DNA of 64,000 nucleotides from Acinetobacter sp. ANC 4910 (GCF_004331035.1 NZ_SJNT01000003.1:62001-126000), one strand, 5' to 3'. Counted from the stretch's first letter, positions 39,288-47,337 are shown. Numbers and translations are program-made. The notes: generated by a model from the letters alone, not told the origin.

Positions 39288-39998
39288 ATGGAAAAATATC
39301 TTAAAGAAACAGCACTACTCGATTATAACCACCCATCAATCAAGAATTTAATTCAAGAAAAAAAGTGGTGTAAGTTGAATAATATTGAAAAAGTGCAGCA
39401 AATTTATAACTTTGTTAGAGATGAGATTCAATTTGGCTATAATTTAAAGGACTCAATTCAAGCTTCCACTGTTTTAGATGATGGCTATGGTCAATGCAAT
39501 ACTAAAGCGACTTTATTGATGGCTTTATTAAGAGCCGTAGAAATTCCGACCCGTTTACATGGCTTCACTATCAATAAAAGCTTACAAAAGGGTGCAATAA
39601 AGGGCATTTGGTACATGTTATCGCCCCAAAATATTCTGCATAGTTGGGTGGAGGTCTATATAAATGAGAATTGGTTTGTTTTGGAAGGTGTAATTCTAGA
39701 TAAACAGTACTTAACAAATCTGCAAAAAATGTATAAAAGCACTTCAAATACGTTCTGTGGATTTGGTGTCTTTACAGAGAATTTTGATAATCCACCGATA
39801 GACTGGAATTTAAGTAATACGTACATTCAGGACAAAGGAATTAATCAAGATTTCGGAATATTTGATAGCCCTGATGATTTTTATAGCCAGCATCAACAAC
39901 AACTTAGTTTTATTCAAGGTATAATTTTCAGGAACATCGTAAGACATTTAATGAATAAAAATGTTGATAATATTAGGAATACTAAGATTGCCGAGTAG
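39288..39998 (+). CDS. transglutaminase-like protein
   Basis: 236 aa, no signal peptide. The transglutaminase/peptidase-like core is clear: DDGYGQCNTKATLLMALLRA with the nucleophile Cys (about residue 70), IPTRLHGF, then LHSWVEVYINENWF with the His (about 118) and Glu/Asp in the next strand. Bacterial proteins of this type are usually peptidases or ligases rather than crosslinkers. It sits alone between two decayed genes in very AT-rich DNA, so it was probably acquired. Function unknown. Confidence 0.75.
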   Translation: MEKYLKETALLDYNHPSIKNLIQEKKWCKLNNIEKVQQIYNFVRDEIQFGYNLKDSIQASTVLDDGYGQCNTKATLLMALLRAVEIPTRLHGFTINKSLQKGAIKGIWYMLSPQNILHSWVEVYINENWFVLEGVILDKQYLTNLQKMYKSTSNTFCGFGVFTENFDNPPIDWNLSNTYIQDKGINQDFGIFDSPDDFYSQHQQQLSFIQGIIFRNIVRHLMNKNVDNIRNTKIAE

Positions 39999-40084
39999 CT
40001 GAATTCAGTTAACATTTATGTATGTAGCTAGTCCCATGAAAATATGGCTATTGGAAAGTTAGTATTATTCTTATATATGTGACT

Positions 40085-40690
40085 CATATGGGTTAAATAA
40101 TTTAAAGATACCACCAATATAGGTCTAGTTTGTCGAAGATATGCATTTCTAGACCAATGTTACGCAAGTGGCGGGGAAAATATTCTGCGTAAGGTCTTGA
40201 TGGATTAATTATCCAGAGTGAATATTCTTTCAAATCTCCGAATACTCAAGTCAATGCGGAACTAAAAGTCTTAGTATTAGAAATGCGCTCGACTAGAAAT
40301 CTTGATACTCGACGTTTAACAGCGTTGATGTGACTGTATCGAGTCCATTGCCCTTAGTGACTATCCATAAGGGCTATCCACTCGTCAAGTCCAATCGATT
40401 AAAAAACTCTCTCGTAAAGTAATTTTCATTTGTGATGAACGCTCACGATCAGGCGATAGAATTCAAATGGATCCTAATACCGTACAGATATATCGATGTC
40501 AGCACACGATATTATGCTTTAAGGATATATAAACTTCGAACAGCAGCGCATACTTTCGACTTAACTACGTGATTGAAGAAATGACCTTCTCAGATGAGGT
40601 TCAAATACAATACAACTCATCGAATGAGCGCATTCAACATACCAATTACAAGATGGATTTAGAAATCATCAAATTAAAACTATCTCTATG
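40085..40690 (+). pseudogene. decayed integrase-core transposase (IS481-like)
   Basis: Pieces of one transposase lie in order but in changing frames: a helix-turn-helix piece ISRPMLRKWRGKY (about 40150), a linker piece VLEMRSTRNLDTRR (about 40275), RSGDRIQMDPNTVQ (about 40448), then the first catalytic block YIDVSTRYYALRIYKLRTA (about 40490), and YVIEEMTFSDEVQ (about 40568). Compare AIDD-x-SRYRVLRLY and EEMPFPIQRIQTD in intact integrase-core transposases. Several frameshifts and stops mean that it is dead. No clear terminal inverted repeats found. Confidence 0.7.
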
Positions 40691-40701
40691 AATAATATAA
40701 A

Positions 40702-40959
40702 TTATTCTGCATAAAACTCCTCATTAGACATTAATCCTAAGTAAGTAATACACGTTGCGAATATGTCCATAATTTGTGGATGCCCATTATTCTCTAGCCA
40801 ATTTTTTCCCAGCATCGAAAAATGCTTCACCATGGCTGCATTCATGTTTTCATATTTCTCTTCCATTGGAAGGAACACGACATGGTTCTTAGGGATTGGA
40901 TTGCTATCTTGTAAAAAATTCAAGTTAACCATGTACCAGTGTAATTTCTTAGTTGTCAT
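40702..40959 (-). CDS. hypothetical protein, 85 aa
   Basis: Not recognised. The sequence begins MTTKKLHWYMVNLNFL and contains FLPMEEKYENMNAAMVKHF, with no signal or membrane segment. Balanced composition and normal length support coding, but it lies next to a dead transposase in accessory DNA. Function unknown. Confidence 0.55.
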   Translation of the reverse strand: MTTKKLHWYMVNLNFLQDSNPIPKNHVVFLPMEEKYENMNAAMVKHFSMLGKNWLENNGHPQIMDIFATCITYLGLMSNEEFYAE

Positions 40960-41392
40960 TTTTTATTCTCGAATCATTAGCCAATAACTTTTTATATTAT
41001 ACGACGATCAATCAATTCTTGATCAGTTTGCTTGTAACTTCCCTTAAACTTTGCAAATTTTTAAATATCAATAACTGAATAGATAGATGCAAGTTGAACC
41101 GTCCAAACTCCAAGTAAAATATTAGGAAACTGTATATACGCTCAAATATGTAATTCCTTATTTTTAGCTAGTTTTCCATCATTGTGGCAGCTCTACATAA
41201 AGTAAAACTATATTTAGAAGTATGTTTGTCGCCATTAAGATTATTGCGATGGAAGTGAGATTCCAGAATATTTCACAAAACTTTCTGGTTGTAAGTTCCT
41301 AGCCTCCATTGTCGCTCCTAGAAACTTAACTAATATTTAGTATGGTTATGACTCATGTTTTTGATCATTACCTCATCTAAGAGCTAGAAATA

Positions 41393-41500
41393 AAACGCCA
41401 AGAACGACAATTCTTGGCGTTTTGCTTTCGTACTTTTGTACTTATTACTCAGCTTTCATCACTCAAATCATTCTTTGTGATTTGTTGCCCCCTCTTATAA
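41393..41500 (-). ncRNA. candidate small RNA, C4-like element copy A with terminator
   Basis: On the minus strand a 55-nt element (41446-41500) begins with a Gly-codon-like AAGAGGGGGC, has a 7-bp hairpin CAAATCA / TGATTTG, and ends in CTGAGTA. It is followed 18 nt later by a strong terminator, AAAACGCCAAGAA / TTCTTGGCGTTTT (41393-41428). A diverged copy lies at 42116-42170. The GAGGGGGC start and the phage context recall C4 antisense RNAs of phages P1/P7, which control antirepressor genes. No protein frame explains it. Confidence 0.45.
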
Positions 41501-41591
41501 AAGATTTTTTTCAGACTACTTATGAACATTTCATATGAGAAAGATTAAACCAATTCAGTGACGGTTTTTTTGGAATTCTTCTTTCAAAAAA

Positions 41592-41621
41592 ATGCTCAGA
41601 TAATTTTCATCATCTGAGCAT
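41592..41621 (-). terminator. terminator of the 79-aa gene
   Basis: ATGCTCAGAT / ATCTGAGCAT with an A-rich plus side (T on the minus strand), 24 nt past the stop. Confidence 0.8.
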
Positions 41622-41644
41622 TATGGGTAGTTTAAATAAGTAAT

Positions 41645-41884
41645 TTAATTCAGTTTTGAAACATAAATTTCGTAATGCGGATTTGTATCTTTATTTGAAA
41701 TCACTTCATCTATTACGTATTTTTCAACAATTCCATCGGGCAATGAATGGTGAAGAAAATCTCCCTCTTCAACTGGTATTTTTATGTCTTTACTAGTAAT
41801 CATTATTGACTGAACGATACAATATTTTAAAACCAACTCCTCTCCTGTAGCATTTTTTATTAATTTTAAATCTATTCTATTCAT
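41645..41884 (-). CDS. hypothetical protein, 79 aa
   Basis: Not firmly recognised. Beta-rich small protein with the block VEEGDFLHHSLPDGIVEKYVIDEV, which looks like the pattern 'GD.. R.LPNG..E.Y.V.D' found in small proteins of mobile elements. GGAG lies 10 nt before the ATG, and its own terminator follows, so it is expressed as a single gene. No signal peptide. Confidence 0.6.
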   Translation of the reverse strand: MNRIDLKLIKNATGEELVLKYCIVQSIMITSKDIKIPVEEGDFLHHSLPDGIVEKYVIDEVISNKDTNPHYEIYVSKLN

Positions 41885-42115
41885 CACTTTAGGTCTCCTT
41901 TAAGTGATTAACTTATTCTAGATAAATCATTATGATTATTAGCATTTTGACATTAGGCTGTAAAGAACAACTCCTTTCACTCTGAACAGATATTGTTTCA
42001 TTTTGTTTATTAAATTTTACTATTCGGTCTAATTATAGGAATACTAGTTTCAAAGCATAATTTTGCCTTATATCTAGAACGACTGGTTTTTTTGATGATT
42101 TATTTATGTGACTTT

Positions 42116-42170
42116 TACTCAGTGTTCACTTCAAAGTATGCTTTGTGTTTTTGTAGCCCTCCTCTTACAA
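42116..42170 (-). repeat. diverged copy B of the C4-like element
   Basis: 55 nt matching copy A at both ends and in blocks (TACTCAG, CTTTGTG, TTTGT, GCCC, CTCTTA on the plus strand). The central hairpin differs but still pairs (AAG / CTT within CAC / GTG). No terminator follows, so it may be inactive. The rest of 41885-42262 shows nothing else. Confidence 0.5.
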
Positions 42171-42262
42171 ATCCAATTTATTTACTCATAACGTCGGACT
42201 TTCAATGATGCTCATGATTTGATCAGTAAATTTCAGAACGGTTAGTCACGGCATACTTTGTT

Positions 42263-42541
42263 TTATTCGACATTGCATTCACCATTAGCCTTACGTAATG
42301 CGATTCGATGCAGCTCAGCTTCGCGTTGATCAGCTTTGCTCTTGTAGTACCACGTGACAAAGAAACTAAAAATGCTGACCAATAAGCCGCCTAAACCAAT
42401 AACAACACCCAACAGCGTCATCGGATCTAAACCAGAAGCCCAGCCTAAAAATGAAACTCCCCCACCTGCTAGAGTAGTTTTTGAAGAAGCACTTGTAACT
42501 GCTGCACTTGCTTCAATTGCTGTTTGTACATGATCTGCCAT
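42263..42541 (-). CDS. phage holin-like protein
   Basis: 92 aa. One or two hydrophobic segments in the middle (GLDPMTLLGVVIGLGGLLVSIFSFFVTWYY), an Ala/Ser-rich N-terminus and a charged C-terminus (KADQREAELHRIALRKA) fit holins, which open the inner membrane at lysis. The start ATG has a GGGGGGAAG ribosome site. No endolysin follows, so the lysis module is incomplete. The next phage-like fragment on the same strand is the tailspike remnant to the right. Confidence 0.75.
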   Translation of the reverse strand: MADHVQTAIEASAAVTSASSKTTLAGGGVSFLGWASGLDPMTLLGVVIGLGGLLVSIFSFFVTWYYKSKADQREAELHRIALRKANGECNVE

Positions 42542-42568
42542 GCTTCCCCCCTTTTTTGGGTATTAAAA

Positions 42569-42596
42569 AACCCTGATCTAATTAAAGATCAGGGTT
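42569..42596 (-). terminator. terminator before the holin gene
   Basis: AACCCTGATC / GATCAGGGTT with an 8-nt loop and six T on the minus strand. It once ended the gene upstream, which is no longer adjacent. Nothing else is seen in 42597-42888. Confidence 0.75.
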
Positions 42597-42888
42597 TATA
42601 GGGTTTTATTGTATAACTTCAGATTAAAGACAACAATTTAATGTTGCTATTTGCGTTCACTGCACTAAAATTCTAAAAAATTAACTTTGCTAGTCAGATA
42701 TGCTTTTAAAAATCATTTCAATATTGTTACAACCATTCCTATCTGCTTGTTCTTCCACAAGCATCACCTCATCGACAAAGGTTAGCTTCAATGCTAAAAA
42801 TTGATTCTGATTTAATAATTTTCAACATATCCAATGCAGAAAACAGCATAAATATTAATTTTGAAAAATTTAAGCAAGAAGATAGTAA

Positions 42889-43986
42889 ATGAATCCACTA
42901 CAAATAAAAACTCAAAATATCTTTGGGTGTATGTTAACCATTCAATTTTTTCTATATTTCTTTTATTTAAAAACTGATTTTTATATATTTTTAGGCTTGT
43001 ATTTTGCAATGTCTATCCCATTATCTTTAAGCTTTACAGGTCAAAGATTCAACGTTAAAGCTGTTTTTCTGGTTATATTAACAATATTACTATTCTCTTT
43101 ATTTAGTATTTCATCAAAAGAATACCCAACAATCGTTGGATTTTACAATATGCTTTATGGAGTTAGTGCATTTATATCAGCTTATGCGTTATATCGAATA
43201 AATAACCCTATAAAATATATTAAATTTGTATTTTGGACTTACACTATATTTATCGTTTATCACTTTGTAGTTCTAGGATTTTCAGATACTGATGCCTATA
43301 ATAAAATTCTAGCTAATTCTAGTCGAAATTACCTCAGTGCAATCTTCATTTTAGTAATGGTTTTACTTGCCCTAACCTATGAAAAGGAGAAAGAAAATAT
43401 TCCATTGATATATCCTGCTATAACGTTTTTATGTTGTGTTGGATTATTTGGTCGAAGTGGTATCGCTCTTTCTGCGCTTTTTCTCTTTTTCTGCTTATTC
43501 AAACAAAAAAATTATAAACTAATGTTTGCCAGTTTTATTATAATATTTTTGGCAATTATTTTAAATCTAAATACAATTGAAATTTTATTATCAGAAAAAA
43601 CCAACTTTACAAATGGATTAAGTTCAGAAAGGACTATTTTTATTCATGAGTATTTAAATCATATTACCTATAATTTGACAGACTTATTTTTTGGCAGAAA
43701 ACTTCAAGATTGTTGTGAATGGATTATTCTTTTTGGAAATCCGCACAACTCTTTTATTATGGGCCACTTGAGATATGGAATTATCCATACTATATTTTCA
43801 TTATGTATTTTATTGTTCATAATTTTTTCAAGAAATATTAATCTTACAATTTTTGGTATTGTAATTCTGAGCCGTTTTTCTGTAGATCAACTAGGTTTAT
43901 TTACTCCATTCGATCTCGTACTATATTATTTAATGTTTCTAATTTATGAATACAAATATAAAAGACAAAAATACTCCCTCACTTGA
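42889..43986 (+). CDS. Wzy-like O-antigen/capsule polymerase
   Basis: 365 aa, about ten to eleven hydrophobic segments, inner membrane. The periplasmic loop near residues 225-285 and the motif GNPHNSFIMGHLRYGI (about 283) match the PHN...R..G signature of Wzy/ligase-type polymerases. Wzy joins repeat units of O-antigen or capsule. It is very AT-rich, alone and outside any sugar gene cluster, on the strand opposite to the phage fragments on both sides. Stand-alone wzy genes on islands or prophages are known to change surface polysaccharide in Acinetobacter and Pseudomonas phage D3. Assigned by fold; the linkage formed is unknown. Confidence 0.8.
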   Translation: MNPLQIKTQNIFGCMLTIQFFLYFFYLKTDFYIFLGLYFAMSIPLSLSFTGQRFNVKAVFLVILTILLFSLFSISSKEYPTIVGFYNMLYGVSAFISAYALYRINNPIKYIKFVFWTYTIFIVYHFVVLGFSDTDAYNKILANSSRNYLSAIFILVMVLLALTYEKEKENIPLIYPAITFLCCVGLFGRSGIALSALFLFFCLFKQKNYKLMFASFIIIFLAIILNLNTIEILLSEKTNFTNGLSSERTIFIHEYLNHITYNLTDLFFGRKLQDCCEWIILFGNPHNSFIMGHLRYGIIHTIFSLCILLFIIFSRNINLTIFGIVILSRFSVDQLGLFTPFDLVLYYLMFLIYEYKYKRQKYSLT

Positions 43987-44000
43987 GGGGGTATTTTTTT
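43971..44000 (+). terminator. terminator of the wzy-like gene
   Basis: ATACTCCCTC / GAGGGGGTAT with an ACTT loop and seven T. It overlaps the last codons of the gene. Confidence 0.85.
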
Positions 44001-44188
44001 AATTTCTTTCCGAATTTATATAAATATATTGAAAAGAACAAAAGAAACATTACGATCGTAAAAGTCCAACTGCCACTTAAAAGTCCATACAAATATATGA
44101 AATAATTGGCACTTTCTGATAGTCCAAGCATTGCGAAAAGTAGTGCTGCTATGATTGTTAATCCGAGTTGGTTAAAAAACCATTCAAA
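43979..44188 (-). pseudogene. fragment of a small membrane protein
   Basis: The minus strand has 69 open codons starting FEWFFNQLGLTIIAAL and ending YKFGKKLKKYPLK, with two clear hydrophobic segments. A stop lies right before the first codon, and there is no start, so this looks like a truncated gene. Its end overlaps the end of the wzy-like gene. Family not recognised. Confidence 0.45.
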
Positions 44189-44270
44189 TTAATTTCAAAA
44201 TTTCTTTTAAAAATTTTTAGCCTTATGAATAGCTCGATTGAAAACAATGGGGCTATTAAATACTATTCGG

Positions 44271-44922
44271 CTACAACAGACCAGCATTTAGTAAATGCGG
44301 AATTATTGGGATTAAATTTCCCATCTGAGGATTAATAAACTGAATGCCTCCTCCATCACCGTTTACCAGATAGATCTGTTTGTCAGTCGCTATTTTAATA
44401 TTTTTGAAAATCACATTGCTAAATGAGATCAGCGGTTTTTTAATTAGTCCTAGGAGCGCCGTATCATTAGTCGTGACGTATATTGAAAAGTTATCAAAAA
44501 TTACGTTATAGAACCCTGTAGCGACCATATCTTCGAAATTAAAAACGTGGGCACCTTTTAGGACTTTGACAGCCCATTGGAATAGCCGGACTGCCTGAGC
44601 AGCGCCCAAACTTAAAAACACCTCCATCTAAACCACAATTATCAGCAACGAAACTATTTAATGTTGAGTAATCATATGGGATTGATGGAGCTGATAATAC
44701 CCTCGCGCTTGTTGCTTGATAGCTAATCATATATGAACCTGTGCATTGAACAGCGTAAAGGTTACTATTGTTTATTGAAGTTTCGTATTGGCTAAATAGG
44801 TCATGGAACATCCTTACTCTCAGCGTTCTTCGTATATTCCAGATGAATAGATCCGAAAAAAAATGCTTTTTGCGGATCACAAGAATCTCACCATGAAGCA
44901 TAGCAGTTTCGATGGCAAACAA
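44271..44922 (-). pseudogene. frameshifted remnant of a tailspike-like beta-helix protein
   Basis: Two overlapping frames join into one protein if one A is removed from a run of four at 44556-44559 (GCQSPK then GAHVFNFED). The joined sequence has repeating short strands (NVIFDNFSIYV, NVIFKNIKIA, KQIYLVNGD), a pattern of right-handed beta-helix tailspikes and pectin-lyase-like depolymerases. The N-terminal particle-binding part is missing. It is on the same strand as the holin gene to the left, so both are probably from one phage. Confidence 0.5.
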
Positions 44923-44983
44923 GAAAGACCAAGCAACGTGCTGGCTGCTAATTTTTGGCTTCTGCCCAATCTCATATTTTAAT

Positions 44984-45193
44984 TCAGCGGTATTTTTTCA
45001 ATTTCTGACTGATGAATACATCTATTACGTGACTTCGGTTTGCTGAGTAACGCTTTCCATTGAACATTAATTCAATTCGATAAGCATCACCTCTTTTTCT
45101 TGGTTTTGGTATTTTCATCTTGTCGCAGATTTGTCGTAAATATTGCCATTTTCTGCCAGTTTTGCCAACTTTCCCAAGTTTAAACTGCGACAA
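44984..45193 (-). CDS. small basic protein, 69 aa
   Basis: Not recognised. Very Lys/Arg-rich (GKTGRKWQYLRQ, KMKIPKPRKRGDAYRIELMFNGKRYS), with a short strand-rich part, so it may bind nucleic acid. It lies 61 nt from the tRNA-fragment attachment site on the outer side of the P2-like prophage. Too short for a secure call. Confidence 0.45.
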   Translation of the reverse strand: MSQFKLGKVGKTGRKWQYLRQICDKMKIPKPRKRGDAYRIELMFNGKRYSANRSHVIDVFISQKLKKYR

Positions 45194-45253
45194 TTCCCCA
45201 TTAAAAAAGGCTTATAAGCTACTGTTTTCGCTTATAAACCTTTAATAAATATT

Positions 45254-45300
45254 TGGTAGGCATATCCAGACTCGAACTGGAGACCTCTACGATGTCAATA
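45254..45300 (-). other. tRNA 3'-end fragment, probable prophage attachment site
   Basis: Minus strand: TTGACAT (anticodon-loop-like), then GGTC, the T arm CCAGTTCGAGTCTGG, an acceptor arm TATGCCT, then A-CCA. The 5' half of a tRNA does not follow (no AGGCATA nearby), so this is only a 3' end. GAC in the loop would mean tRNA-Val. Such duplicated tRNA ends mark att sites. It lies at the D-gene side of the P2-like prophage, where P2 order predicts the end. The rest of 45301-45512 has no gene. Confidence 0.7.
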
Positions 45301-45512
45301 TCAAGCTATGACCTGATATAAGCTATTGGAATATAACAATTTCACAGGTTATTTTTGAGCTTTTTTTAGTCAAAAACTTACCCAACTAGACCCAATAAAA
45401 TCAATGATTTAGAGCATCATTTCTCTACAACTTTTTAAGCCTTTTCCCTGAAATGCTTAATAGCAAATTTATCTTATATATCGCTTTGGCAGAGCCATAA
45501 CTGAGCAATAAA

Positions 45513-45534
45513 AAACCGCCCTTTCAGGCGGTCA
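45513..45534 (-). terminator. terminator of the BRO-type gene
   Basis: ACCGCC / GGCGGT with a CTTTCA loop and six T on the minus strand, just past the stop. Confidence 0.8.
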
Positions 45535-45537
45535 TTT

Positions 45538-46335
45538 TCACTTGATTAGGCTGTACCTTTGATACGGTGAAGTCGCTAATTCGAACATGTGTTTATAGTC
45601 ATAGTTAGGCAGTTCTACACCATACTTCTTGCACAGATCCGATATGGCATAGGTCATATAGAACATATTGTCATGCAGCATAGACACCAGTAGCGGATTC
45701 AGTTTTGCAAGTGTCGGGCTATGGGTATTCCACCATGCCTGAAATAGTTTGGCTTGCCCGCAGAGTATTTCTATAGATTGGTTTTCATCTATATGAATAT
45801 CCCCTTTGGCTTTAATCTGCATGGTTTCTAGATAATCTACAGCGTCTTGAAAATGCATGGCCAAGAGTTCGCTATAACGTGGGATGCGAAAGTGCTTGTT
45901 ATGTCTGGCCCAGAGTTCTGTGCGTTTCTTTGTGCTGCCCTCACAACGTCGGTCGACAATTTCCTTAAGTCTGGCTTGTTGCTCTGCGTTGATTTTCACT
46001 CGTGTGTCGATTTGTTGCTGAAGAACTTCTTTTTCTAGTACGTCGAGTACCCATTTACGGAATTCTTTGGCGACTGGTGTGCGGGCAAAGAATGTAATGA
46101 GATGGCAACCGCGTAATGAAAAAACCCGTACCGTCAAATTGACGGTCTGAGGATTAGCGACAACTTTTGTCATATCAGAAGTAAATTCATCTGACTTACG
46201 ATCATAGATACGTGACACTGAATCTTCACGTGCATATCCTAAAGCACGTGCAAGTTCAGATGATGTAATCCAAATTTGATCATCATTTCGCTGGATTGGG
46301 TGAAATTGTATTGCATTAAATGTTAAAGTATTCAT
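45538..46335 (-). CDS. BRO-N domain antirepressor-like protein
   Basis: About 265 aa. The BRO-N domain covers the first 105 residues: IWITSSELARALGYA, then VRVFSLRGCHLITFFARTPVAKEFRKWVLDVLE, which is the DNA-binding block found in phage antirepressors. The C-terminal half is helical and unlike known families. The ATG before NTLTFNAIQF has GAGAAG upstream and is preferred to a frame 24 codons longer. Divergent from a ribbon-helix-helix gene, as in the P22 immI switch (Arc/Mnt and Ant). Likely role: relieve repression in the prophage. Confidence 0.82.
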   Translation of the reverse strand: MNTLTFNAIQFHPIQRNDDQIWITSSELARALGYAREDSVSRIYDRKSDEFTSDMTKVVANPQTVNLTVRVFSLRGCHLITFFARTPVAKEFRKWVLDVLEKEVLQQQIDTRVKINAEQQARLKEIVDRRCEGSTKKRTELWARHNKHFRIPRYSELLAMHFQDAVDYLETMQIKAKGDIHIDENQSIEILCGQAKLFQAWWNTHSPTLAKLNPLLVSMLHDNMFYMTYAISDLCKKYGVELPNYDYKHMFELATSPYQRYSLIK

Positions 46336-46364
46336 ATCAATTCTTCTCAAAAAGATTGGTAACT

Positions 46365-46396
46365 CGCCCCGTGTTCCGCCAAGAATGTTCGGGGCG
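46365..46396 (+). promoter_or_regulatory. hairpin in the leader of the BRO-type gene
   Basis: CGCCCCG-N18-CGGGGCG followed by TTTTT on the plus strand. On the minus strand it sits 30 nt before the antirepressor ATG without a T run, so it may control its translation. On the plus strand it looks like a terminator. Confidence 0.5.
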
Positions 46397-46414
46397 TTTT
46401 TATTCAAACTTAAA

Positions 46415-46469
46415 TGACATGATTATCTTGTCATTGAGTTCAGTATTCCATAGTGTTATTATCATGTCA
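46415..46469. promoter_or_regulatory. paired inverted boxes, likely operator of the antirepressor switch
   Basis: TGACATGATTAT at 46415-46426 and its inverted near-copy TGACATGATAAT (minus strand, 46458-46469), with a half-box TTGTCA at 46428-46433. They lie between the divergent BRO and ribbon-helix-helix genes and overlap a TTGACA -35-like box, so the ribbon-helix-helix protein may bind here. Confidence 0.55.
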
Positions 46470-46491
46470 AATACATTTATGAGCACAGAAA

Positions 46492-46884
46492 ATGGTGGAA
46501 AATAAAACAGGACGAGCTGTTTCCCAAGATGATTGGAAGCGTACACAAGTTCGTATGCCTCAAGAACAATATGAGGAATTAATGAGCTATGCTGAAAAAA
46601 ATAACCTATCTTTAAATACAGCTATGCTTGAGCTAATGGACTTAGGTTTAAAATCTAAAAATGAGGGAAAATCTGGTCGTTCTATTTATTTTAATGATTT
46701 AAATTGTGTTGAAGACACTCGAAAAGTCCCTCTTGCAAAGCAACAAGAGGAAGTGACAGCCATGATTTCTGATTTATTTTATCGCCATTCACAATATCAG
46801 CTCATCAATATTGAAACTTTGAATGAAGGGAAAAAGATTCGCTACTGGTACTCTATTCCTAGACGTGAAAGTTTTAGGGATTAA
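46492..46884 (+). CDS. Arc-like ribbon-helix-helix DNA-binding protein
   Basis: 130 aa. The ribbon-helix-helix is in the first 65 residues: strand TQVRMPQEQYEELMSYAEKN followed by LSLNTAMLELMDLGL, the pattern of Arc and Mnt. A further 65 residues (ISDLFYRHSQYQLINIETL) are not typical of Arc and may sense a partner. Divergent from the BRO antirepressor gene with likely operator boxes between. It probably represses that gene. Confidence 0.75.
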   Translation: MVENKTGRAVSQDDWKRTQVRMPQEQYEELMSYAEKNNLSLNTAMLELMDLGLKSKNEGKSGRSIYFNDLNCVEDTRKVPLAKQQEEVTAMISDLFYRHSQYQLINIETLNEGKKIRYWYSIPRRESFRD

Positions 46885-46885
46885 A

Positions 46886-46906
46886 AAAGCACCGTGAGGT
46901 GCTTAT
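46886..46906. terminator. terminator between convergent genes
   Basis: AAGCACC / GGTGCTT with a GTGA loop. It ends both the ribbon-helix-helix gene and the three-gene operon. Confidence 0.75.
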
Positions 46907-47325
46907 TTATAAGACTTTAGCTCATGATGTTCAATAATATTATCAATTATTGCTTGAAATATAATTTGTCTTAATGAGGAATCATTATAACAATTATTCT
47001 TAAAAAAAAGACTGTGATGTGGAAAACTATCAACAATTATTTCAAGATAATTACTTTCTAAATTTACATCTTCTACAGCTTGTTGTAAATCAACTTCAAG
47101 CATAGAGCTTGATTTACTACATGTATAATTACCTTTTTCAAACTCAGATATTATATTGGGTACTTTATGCTCCCTTGATATCTCAGTAGGATTATTAGAG
47201 CGATACGAGCTTTGCATTGAAGTTAATTCACTGTCTTTAAGCTTAAAAGCATCAATATATCGCGGAGCTGTTTTTGCACAAGTATTATTAATATGTCGCC
47301 AGAGCGGATAATTTATTACAGTCAC
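46903..47325 (-). CDS. unknown protein C of a three-gene operon, 140 aa
   Basis: Not recognised. Starts with GTG, with AAGAG 8 nt before. The N-terminal part has the stretch YPLWRHINNTCAKTAPRYIDAF, with one Cys. The C-terminal half (IIVDSFPHHSLFFKNN, then QIIFQAIIDNIIEHHE) is helical and His-rich. No signal peptide or membrane segment. It lies 12 nt after the 216-aa gene, so translated from the same mRNA. Very AT-rich, with no similarity to the tail genes. Confidence 0.6.
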   Translation of the reverse strand: MTVINYPLWRHINNTCAKTAPRYIDAFKLKDSELTSMQSSYRSNNPTEISREHKVPNIISEFEKGNYTCSKSSSMLEVDLQQAVEDVNLESNYLEIIVDSFPHHSLFFKNNCYNDSSLRQIIFQAIIDNIIEHHELKSYK

Positions 47326-47337
47326 GACTAACTCTTA

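Noticed and set aside
40960..41392. Possible coding pieces in the gap
   Set aside because: I translated both strands and saw only short, broken frames with no family match.
42812..43009. 65-aa minus-strand frame overlapping the wzy-like start
   Set aside because: Overlaps a better supported gene, has no ribosome site, and looks like a shadow of hydrophobic codons.
45254..45340. Complete tRNA gene
   Set aside because: The T arm and acceptor 3' end are there, but the 5' acceptor and D arm are missing.
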